The notes under the pieces were generated by a model. The model was not told where the DNA came from and searched no databases. It saw only the letters and a program-made list of their open reading frames with translations. DNA of 64,000 bases. It comes from Limnoperna fortunei (Eukaryota; Mollusca; Bivalvia; Mytilida; Modiolidae). The stretch spans positions 57,827,176 to 57,891,175 of the forward strand of contig OX104112.1 of the NCBI GenBank assembly GCA_944474755.1. The letters run 5' to 3'. Below are positions 30,848 to 41,000 of the stretch, in pieces; positions within the stretch are counted from its first letter, which is position 1, and each line of letters begins with the position of its first letter. A program made the translations under genes and the position numbers.

Positions 30848-31116
30848 CACTCTGCAGATGTAAGACCTCCAAGACGGTCAGAGTGGGGAAACGCACCGGT
30901 ACCCATGTGGGGTACCGGAGTAGGCCAACGTTACATCAGAGCAGCCCGGCCGCTAGTAGGACATATGCTGCCGAGTCCTTCGACCAGGTATCCCGAAGGC
31001 CGGGCTTCGACAAAACCACCATGGTGGAGTCCATGGATAACTAACCCTAACAACCGTCCGACCGAGGGTATTAATTTATCATTGTAGGACGTTAAAAACC
31101 ACCAATCATCATCATC
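30848..31116 (+). mobile_element. SINE-like insertion with (ATC)n tail inside the LINE
   Basis: GC-richer 269-bp insert between two copies of ATCTTTAGAAA (30837-30847 and 31117-31127), which is a clear target duplication that splits the reverse-transcriptase frame. The tail is GACGTTAAAAACCACCAATC followed by ATC repeats. Its reverse complement explains the GATTGATTGTTGTTTAAC scraps at 1.56 and 2.88 kb. No coding capacity. It may be a SINE or a short 3' stub of another LINE. Confidence 0.85.
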
Positions 31117-31382
31117 ATCTTTAGAAAATGGGGAAATGACATGTATTGTCTTTTGTGACATATCGAAGGCATTTGATTGTCTTTGGCATAAAGGTTTAAT
31201 TTCAAAATTAAAGGCTTATGGAATTCAAGGAAATCTTTTGTTATGGCTCCAAGATAAGGAATCGCCGTCAGCAAGTATTGCTAAAAATTCGAGATCTTCA
31301 ATTGGTAATTTGAAATCTGGTGTACCACAGGGGTCAGTCAGTATTAGGTCCCTTACTGTTTTTATTGTTTATAAATGATATT

Positions 31383-31508
31383 GCAGATGAAATAAGCTCT
31401 TTAGTTAGACTTTTTGCAGACGATATTTCTTTAATGTATTCATCTGCAGATGAAATAAGCTCTTTAGTTAGACTTTTTGCAGACGATAGTTCTTTAATGT
31501 ATTCATCT
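31383..31508 (+). repeat. 63-bp in-frame tandem duplication over the FADD site
   Basis: Two copies of a 63-base unit starting GCAGATGAAATAAGCTC differ at very few positions (ATTTCT versus AGTTCT). They repeat 21 residues that include the catalytic Phe-Ala-Asp-Asp, so this LINE copy carries the motif twice. Confidence 0.95.
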
Positions 31509-33217
31509 GCAAGCGTTGTGGAAATAGAGAGGAATATTAATAGAGATCTAGAACTCCTTAACGAATGGGCTAAATTGTGGTTAGTAGATTTTGAAACCTA
31601 AAAAACTAAATATATGTTTTTTCTTTTAGAAATCACGAACCCCTGAACCCCACATTCAATGGTGAAAATATTGCATTAGTTGAAAATCATAAATAACTCT
31701 ATCTCAAAATTGTAAATGGTCTACTCATATTGATAATATTTGTAAAAGTGCTTCTAAACAAATATTTGTTCTGCGGAAACTAAAGTATCTACTGTGCAGA
31801 AACAACCTGAACATTATTTATTCTAGGCATATTCTTCCCCTACTGGAATATGCTTGCGAATTATGGGATGGTTGCTCTATCACTGACAGGGAAAAAATTG
31901 AACGTTAACAATTAGAAGCTGCTAGAATTGTAACAGGACTTCCTCGCTTCTCCAATAATGAATCGTTAATGTTCGAAACAGGTTGGTCTCCTTTAATAAA
32001 TAGACGTTATATAAGAAAACTAAATCTTATGTATAAAATCCGCAATGGTAATGCTCCGGAATATTTAAGAGATATTTTAAATGACTACTCTGATGTTGGA
32101 CGTTATAATTTAAGAAATCGACTAGATTACAGAACACCACTGTGTCGACTTGAGACCTTTTCAAAATCTTTTTTCCTTCAACAGTTAAATTGTGGAACTC
32201 TCTTCCTTCAGATCAAAGAGAATTACCAACTTTTATGAGCTTTAAAATGTCACAGAAAAAAGAAAACTATATTGTCCCATCATATTTTCTAATAGGAAGC
32301 AGAAATTTAAATATTATTCATACTAGATTACGTCACCGTTGCAGTTCCCTAAAGGCCGATTTATTTAGAGTAAACCTAATCAACGACCCAAGCTGTGCTT
32401 GTGGTTGTCCCTTAGAAGACTCCATACACTATTTTCTAGAATGTCCACTTTACGATAATATTAGAAATCAATTTTTACAACCGTTGATGCGAATTACTAA
32501 TCTCTCTATTGAAATTGTCCTATTTGGTTCTGATAGCCTTAGTAACGAAGTGAACACTATAATTTTAAGACATGTACACAGTTACATTCACCATTCTAAA
32601 AGATTTTCTGCATAGCTCGACCCCCCTCTCCCCTTATTATTATGGTTGACTTTCTTGCATTGTTTATAATTTATTGCTTTGTATATTTTGTTATGTGTCA
32701 TGTATTTTTTCTGTATGTACTTAAAATTGTCTAGTAATTTCCTTGCTGTCATCTTGTGACTTATTTTGTAAAATTATTGAACGGAGAGAACTTCATAAGT
32801 TGTAATAACGTGTGTTCAATCCTATTGGTTATTTTTGACAATAAAATATGTTTAAACTAAACTATAATTTACATATTTAATTGGACACGTGAAACAGTTA
32901 CCTTTCAATATGATAGAATCTTTTAAACCGATGGTAACGAGTGTTTCAACTAATTGCTAACTCAAAGGATCGACATGCTATAATTTACATTTGCTAATTC
33001 CGAGGCTTCTGGGTTAAGTTTTTATATAAACGCAAATTTGTCAGGTGCACGTGACTGATTGTGACGTCATAATAGGATGTATTGATGACGTTGACTATAC
33101 ATGAATTCTTCCGCAAATAACAAGTGAATCCACTACAATTGTGAATTGCAAATATTATTTGATAACTAGTAAAATATTGTTCTTGTTACTTCATTTTTAC
33201 TATAGAATTTAAAATAT

Positions 33218-33382
33218 AAGGTTTGTTTTCAATTGTTGGTTAGATTATTGGATATAAACGACTTTGGATCGATTTACGCTGCAACATAAGCCGCTTCGCG
33301 GTTTATTCAGCGTAAATCGACCCCGGGTCTTGAAGTCGTTTATATCCAATAATCTAACCAGCAATTGAAAACAATCCTTAAA
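33218..33382. mobile_element. Foldback (hairpin) element upstream of PPP4R1
   Basis: Two arms of about 70 bases are near-perfect reverse complements: TTTTCAATTGTTGGTTAG…ATATAAACGACTT…CGATTTACGCTG on the left and CAGCGTAAATCGACC…AAGTCGTTTATATCCAATAA…TTGAAAAC on the right. The short centre carries AAGCCGCTTCGCGGTTTAT, itself palindromic. Probably a MITE; its transcript would form a long double-stranded stem. Confidence 0.85.
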
Positions 33383-34920
33383 TAAAGAAAAATCTAGGTA
33401 ATATTGGATTTCACGGGACTAAGGGTGGCATACGTGTTTTGGTGTTGCTTGGAACATCTATTTGGAGTTTTTTTTAATAGCATAAACATTTCACGTATCA
33501 ATAGTTCATTTTAAGATAATATATCAAATCTATATGGTAGTCCTTGATAAGTTTGTAACGTTTGTTTCGGCAACGTGTGTTTAAGATAAGTTTCCTGAAA
33601 GTTTGATCATTGTAGCTGCCGAGATCAATATCTATGATATACATATGTTGAAAAAAACTAAATAGCACTGACAATTATCTTATTTACCTTTAGCATATAA
33701 CCTATGTTTATCCTTAACCATACGCAACTAGAAATCAGATTTAAGACATTGATCTTAAACGAATTTTATCTATGAGGCCGTGAAATAATTTCTAATAATT
33801 TCCCTATATACAAAACGACCAAAAAAGCCTATAAATTCACTAGAATTGTCATTGATAATAAAGTAGAAGGTAATAACTCGAAGAACCTCGTGTTTTTTTC
33901 TGACAATGGCGACATGGATATTTAATGCCCTGTTGACGATTCAGTCATTGGTACACTTACAAAATCATGATGGAATACATTTTTGATCAACTAAATCATG
34001 TACCCCTCAACAATAAAGTGAAAGATCAAGTGAGTAAATAATGATAACAAATCAAGCCATTTAATTTCGTAAAGCGACAGTAACGAATGTTACAAAAAGT
34101 GGATTATTAGAGAAAATTTTTTTCGTGATTTGCGTCTCTATACGAATATATTATGGTTTCCTGTCGGATACTGACATATTCAAACAATTTAAAAGAAAAT
34201 AACATTTATTTAATGACAAAGATTTTCATATTTACACGGCGACACTGTTTGCGCGGTTTTATTGAGCCTGGGCTGGGACTAGTATAACTAACTTGATTTA
34301 TAGGTTCCTGGCCTGGGCGACTAATCCCAAGTGTTTTTGCTGTTTGTTTTTTTCAGGTACCACCAAGATAATTCGGTTATTATTATTTTTATATTGTTAA
34401 CTCAACGAACAAAATTTCTTGGATTTAATAAACGCTAGGTTACAGACGTTTGTTTACATTACCCTTTGGAACCCCAAAAAATAAAATATATGTGAAAATG
34501 TATCTTTTACAATACTTATTCATATGAATTAAGAAATTTCTTGCACGGTTCAATAAGAATATTTGTATAATGATGTGTGTTTCACACTAATAGCTGTGAA
34601 TATTAACTACTACAATAATAAAACTTTTTTCTGTGGCGGAAGTTTTGCCAGTATCGATTGCCGAATCACAATCAAACGAGAAAACCCTTTGTTTCCGATT
34701 TAAAACAAAACAATGGGATGAAGGGATGCGCTCCAAGCTGTTTAATTCACTTTTAAATGATATATGGTTCCATCTTGCATCGATATAATGTAAATACAAT
34801 TTAAGTATATTCCCAAATACAAGAACAGAAAATAATTGTAGTCCGCCATTCATGCACATATATTACCGAACACGTTTACGACGGACATCGGAATTCGCCG
34901 AACAACAAAAAATCATCTAA

Positions 34921-34957
34921 CCAATCAATTAAAAGAATTTTGCTGTCATAGACCAAT
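34921..34957 (+). promoter_or_regulatory. CCAAT boxes of the PPP4R1 promoter
   Basis: Two CCAATCA motifs (34921 and 34953) lie about 40 and 75 bases before the start codon. There is no TATA box at a usual distance, which suits a broadly expressed housekeeping gene. The transcription start is inferred to lie within the last few tens of bases before the ATG. Confidence 0.55.
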
Positions 34958-34991
34958 CAGCGAAGGTTTTACAAAGTAGCGTGCTCCTTTT

Positions 34992-35004
34992 CAACATGGC
35001 GGGT
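34992..35004 (+). promoter_or_regulatory. YY1/TISU-like start context
   Basis: The start codon sits in CAACATGGCGGGT, close to the AANATGGCGGC motif known in YY1-bound and TISU-type promoters with very short 5' leaders. The donor splice site follows immediately. Confidence 0.5.
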
Positions 35005-38000
35005 GAGTCCACCTCATTTAATAAACTCTGTTCTATTTACGAAATTTGAACTTTTCCGCCTTTACTGACGAAAATATATTATTTTTTAGATATTGACTTT
35101 TATGGTGGAATTGGAGACGATAACGGAGAAGAAGGTAAGTTATGTCTACAGCAACATTTTTGTCATTGTTTATCACTGCAGCGCTGCGGAGATGACAAAA
35201 TGTCCCAAGTTCTGAGATTATGATATCCTTTCGCGTCCACTTTGTGTGTTTAGCATTTACATTAATTTTCAACAATATCAAGATGTCAAATTATGTTATC
35301 TATTGCTAAACAGATGCATTAAATTGTTATGTAGGTTTGTTTTGAAACGACACGTGTAGTTTAATTTGTAAATTCAAACATGACGCCAAGTTTGTAGAAT
35401 CAATGATGCCATGATTATAGTCACGTGACTAGGATTTCCCCCTAACCCCATGACCCAAGTTCCCGCGCACGATTCCCATTTGAATTTGGTGGCGTGTTTG
35501 TGGAAGCCTTATGTAGGTTTTGCATTTTCTTGCGAGGGAATAAGTTTAATTACAGTGAAGTATAAATTGTTAATTTTATATGTAAGTTTGATAATTAGTC
35601 ATGAATGAGTAATGACAAAGCAGTGCGTCATTTCTGTTGGATAATGGTAAGTAGGTCACGCTTCCAGTGAAATCTGTTGCCAAAATTTTAGTGTAATGGA
35701 GGGTAGCGAGAGCGCGCCAAAATATATCCGAGGAGAAACTTTATTTTTTCTCTTATTAAGTTGAAAGAATTAACGTTGTTTGCTTGTTTTATGCAAAAAT
35801 AACAGTATATTATTGAGATGTATGAACAAAGAAATTCCCATTGTTGCCATCTTTGAAATGTTCAGGAAGCTTTTGTGACCATCATGGAAATAGTTTTTTT
35901 CCATTTGCATGAACAAATTGACTCCTTCAGATAACAAATTTCATTTAAGGTTCAGTTTATCTGATCTACAGTTAATTCATTTTTATTATTTAACTAACTT
36001 TGTATTTTGTGAAATTACATTTACATGTCTTTACTATTTGTCTTTAGGAAAAATTGCAATTTATTTATAGGGTATCATTCAATTAAGCGCGCACAGAATT
36101 TTGTTTTTTTGTTTTTTTTGTCAAACATAAATTAATTCTAGAGATATAAACAAGCTACAAAATGTCCTGTTCCAAATCATCCAGCAGTTTTGAAGCTTCT
36201 CACATGGGGACAGGGTTGGAGGTTTCAAATATCTGTCATTTCCTTCTATCTGTCCTTCACTTCTAATTAATATTTCTTTTAAACACTTAATCATCCCCTT
36301 TCTTAATCGCTAAAAAAGGTTTTGTAGAGCACCTTCTTGTAAGAAATCGTGCTTTGATGAAGATATCTCTGTCCAAACTGGTTTCAAATTTTATATAATT
36401 ATTTAACTTCTGTTACACATTTTATCTACATTTAAATAACTGTGTGTTTCCGTCTTGAATGGGCTTTTTTAATACAGGCATTAGATCCTACAAATTTAAA
36501 TTTCATTTGTACCATGGCGTATCAATTGAAAAATATTATACCAAATAATAAAACGAGTTGATTTGAAGCAATAAAATAAAACGACACAATGTGTAAACCC
36601 ATGTAATCATGCCTGGTCTAATGGCAGAAATCAAACCAAGTCGAACAATAATTTCCCAGAATAGTTTGTCCCTACCAACAAAGAGGATTTTTGTCATTCC
36701 CATTTATAAGGCTTAATCCCTATGGGATATTCAACTCGTCTTCCCCTAACAATATAAAAGCTGAGAACATAGGCTTATTGTTATGTATGTGCTACCCAGA
36801 CAACTGTAAATAAATATTACTTTGCTTATTAACATACTTTAATTTAACAGTCTTACTCCTACTCCTGCAAATAATAGTATTGAAACCCAAAACCAAGCCC
36901 CTGTAGACCGCATCATAGAGTTGTACCATATTGACAATGAGAAAACAAAATCATGTTATTGCAACTCGGGCATTGTGTTCTGTACTTGGTTTTGTTCAGA
37001 TAACGTTAACTTTTCAGTCTTGTTTGTTTCTAAAGGCTTTTGTGAAGATTTGCATGGTAAATGAAACATCTTTAAAATTTCTCAATTCATTTGAAATGGC
37101 ATTTCCCAGAAAAAGCCCGGCAGGAATATGGATAGTGACACAGGAAATAATTTTTATTTTGGACTTTTGCATATTAAGTGCAGGGGTCGCGCTGGGCTTC
37201 GCCAATGTCGCCAATTGCGATATTTTTTTTTATTTGGCGACAAAATATTGCGTCTGGCGATTTTTTTGGCGCCAAGGTTTTATAGTGATAAACGAAGCAT
37301 GCACGTTTTAAATTTATCGGTAATCGGCGATTGCATCATTAAAGATCCTTTGTCGGCTTCTATGGTCGTAAATACACGTGTATTGTGTAGTATCCAGTGA
37401 CATGTGTGTTATTTGGAGCACGTGATTTGGAGTTATTAAACGGAAATCGGCAATAAATGAATCAACAAAGTTGTCCGATTAAAAGCAGCTTTACCTGCAT
37501 CACATTTGAGTAAACGTGTAATAAAACAATTGATGCTGTTAATTAATTTATAAAAATAACAAAACAAACATATTTTTGTAGTAATATTTTTTTATAATGT
37601 AATTAATAAAATACAGGTATGAAAACTGACATCGTTGTTGAGTGATTTCCGGACCGGATGTCCGTCTTAGTTTCGTAATTAGAAAACTTGCACATGCGTA
37701 GTTCTATTTTCAGTATTTCCGGTTTTATGTTCATTCACGGGAATATATGTTTCTAATAAATTATTGCAAAAATTTTGGTTTTCTGCCAACAAGAAATCAC
37801 TCACACATCTTTTCATGATTAAAATACAATTAGTGTACGGGCTGCTCGAGAACAAACTTTTGAAAAATTGAATTTAGAGTCCGGCAAACTTGGATTTCGT
37901 CCGACATTAAAGAATATGTCACACATGTTAAACAATTTCGCCAAGTAATATAGTGATCTAGCGATTTCTTATATGGCGACACTTTTACAAAACTGGCGAC

Positions 38001-41000
38001 GGAAAATTGCAGTTGGCGATTTTTTTGGCGCCAGCTTTTTAGAAGCCAGAGCAGCCCCTGAAGTGGTGTAATAAATATTAAAAAAATTCCTTGAACTGAC
38101 ATCCTCTTCTGGTTGTTTATGTGTAGGATTAAAGTAAAATACTCTATTGGATTTGGTTCAATACCCAGAAAGTATCCAGTAAACTGCAGTTTACAATTTC
38201 AACAAACAGTATCGGAAAATATCATTTGATATAAATATTAAGCAGACGAAATAAAAAGCAGGCTTGTAAAATCAGTGTTGAGTCGGAGTATATTTTGGAA
38301 AGATTCAGGGAAACCCTTTTGCAAACTTTGTGGAAAATGGTTTTATACTTGCAAACATGTGCCGGGCCTTCACATTGTTTGGTGCTCAGTGAAAATAAAG
38401 TTGCCCAAAAGAGCTACAAAACAATTTTTGAAGCAAATTTGGATGTCCGCTAATTCAGTTAATTATTGTTTATTTTTAGGATTTGGTCTTGATGATGACT
38501 TGGATGGAGAAGAAAGCTACAATACAGACGATAAACTGTCTCCTTTACAGAAACTTGAAAAATACATGCAAAGTGACAATGTCTACACTAGGTAAACACT
38601 AGCTACAATAATGTAGCTGAACTGTGGAGGAAGGAAAAACTATTTATTTAACAAAAACAGCAGTTTAATGGTGGAAAATATGTATAAATCATAAATCATA
38701 AAGAGTTTTTGCTTCATTACAAGTAATTGGACCTCTTAGTAGTTCCGCCCATTAAAAAAAGGAGCTAGATTATTGTAGCTAGGTAAACACCTTCTTTTCA
38801 AAAGTAAATTTACTTTAAAATAAAACGTCCTTGCATTTTTGGGGGGGGGGGGGACAATCTTTTCATGGTTTTTCCCCCTTTTTTTATAACAATTTTAGTA
38901 TTATACTTATATTTCACTGATGTTTATTTTAGACAAATGGTTGCAAGAGGAATGCTTGATACTATCAGAGCTGTGGAAGATGAGGAAGAAGACTGTACTC
39001 CAGTCTTGGAAGCAATGGTGAAATTGTCAGAAGACTCTGGTATGGTTTTCTTTTTGGGTTCCAAATAGTTGAAAAGCCTTTAGGTGTTTTTTATTCATCA
39101 GTTGCGTAGTTAAAATAAATTTGTGAAAGTAAATTTTTTTTTTTTAAATTTATGTTTTTAACTTGCAAAACTTTTTCTATATGTTAAAATCATTATCTAG
39201 TTGCCAGTCATGATTACCAGGATCTGGTTTTTGGAAAGACTTGCAGTTAATTGCATTTCAAATGGTCATTTGCAGCATTATGAATGAACATGTGTGTGTT
39301 TTATAACAATAAATCTTGGAATAGAGGTTGCAATATTTATGTGAATTTAAACATTCGAGATCCATCATTTAACTTGGTGACAAAGATTAGACTTCTTTTG
39401 GTAAATTATTGTATTGATTTGTATTTCAGATCCCATTGTAAGGTCAGAGTTAATGGAACAGATTCCACATTTAGCCATGTATTGTCAAGAAAATAAAGAC
39501 TTGTTTACAAATTCAGTATCGATGTACATATTGCCCATGGTTGTACGTTATTTAAATGACCCAAATAATCAAGTAAGTGTTGCATTACTGATCAGGATAT
39601 TTGGTGACTTGATTTCGTAAATATAAAAGCTAATAAAATTCAGATGAAAAAAAAATGTAACAACATTGGGATGGCTGACTTGATTATGGGTTGCATTGAG
39701 GAGAGAGTACATGTCCTTTCTATTGTCTTCACAGAAAGGTACATGTGCTATGGATTGCACATTCTAAAGTTATTTGATTAATCCCTATTGTAACTAAATA
39801 GGAGATTTTTCAGGGTACAAGACACTTAATTTATTATTGAATAAATTGTTCTAACTCTGCTTTTACAGGTAAGAAAGACCAGTCAAGCTGCTCTACTTGT
39901 ACTGTTGGAACAGGAATTGATCACTAAAGGTAGAACTTCACTAAAATATATTGCTAATTTGGTAACAGTTACTTGTACCTGTAGAAAGAATAATTTAGAA
40001 AACAGCATGCCCATTCACGTACTGCAGTAAGTGAATCGCGTAGAAAAAGTAATTTGAACGTACAAAATGCAAGACCAATATGTGCGTGCATCATAAGTTC
40101 GAAAAATTTAAGTTGTAAACATTACAACGTCCTACTTATTGAATTGAAGGTCCAATTGTTAAATCGATTCTCATTGGTTGATTTTAGCAATTTAATCCAA
40201 CCAAAGCGATGCTCCTTTTACACTCTCATTGACTATGATTCCGCGATTTTGATTGGCCGATTTCTAAAATTTAATCCGATCAGCAGAAGCGCTTTAAAAA
40301 GTACTAACTTTGTTTGACCTTCATGCTGCTGAGTATCAATATGCAGCGAACCTAAGGGAAAAAACACTGAGCCGAACGCCAATAGAAATAATAATAATGA
40401 TCTAGGAACCAATAATTCGGAGTCGGAAGCTAAGGAATCGACGGAGCCTGTTGCTGAAAAAACAAAAGACCCAACAAGTTTTTGAAAAATTAATGAGATG
40501 AAAAACACACATAAAAATATGTACCCTCAAAATTTTCACTGTACGCCTAAATTGTTAGGCCAAAGGGTACACGAACCCCCAACTAAAAAAAGTGGTGGGC
40601 ATGCTGTAAAAAATTCATTGTGGAATGAATACATACTGATTTTACCACCGGTTGGCCCTTTATGTCCAATATTTGTAAAATGTGGGCGTAAATGGCAAAA
40701 CCCTGGTAAAATGGTATATATTGTGCCCCTAATGAATTATTTCGATTATAATGTGACATATATCTCAACTTTTTTAACAACATAATAATTCAGTTGCAGG
40801 ACTTTTGGGCCATGTAGGAAAAAATTTGAATGCGACATCTTTCAAATATTTGAAAATGTTGCTATGACGTTGCCGTAAATAGTGTAGATGGTTTATGAAG
40901 TTGATTGGGAATATATATGCTCATTTTATACCTGGTGTGGCACATCATATTAGAATAAAGTAAAAAAAGAACAGAGTAATTGTACAAATTCTTTCTATTA

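Larger units (their letters stand above)
30036..32870 (+). mobile_element. 5'-truncated, broken LINE (non-LTR retrotransposon)
   Basis: Frames at 30064-30528, about 30600-30850, 31128-31601 and 31905-32615 carry consecutive reverse-transcriptase parts. They include the thumb/finger motif SNYRPIALLSSVGKVFERV, the DISKAFDCLWHKGL block, GVPQGSV, the catalytic FADD, and a C-terminal Cys/His motif (CACGCPLEDSIHYFLEC). Several frameshifts and stops separate them, and the endonuclease end is absent, so the copy is dead. A SINE and an in-frame duplication interrupt it (separate entries). The 3' end is AATAAAATATGTTTAAACT. The family looks CR1/jockey-like in a broad sense; clade not resolved. Confidence 0.93.

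Noticed and set aside
36931..37400. 126- and 90-codon frames in intron 2
   Set aside because: No conserved motif, no fit with PPP4R1 phases, and they run into the hAT-like element end.
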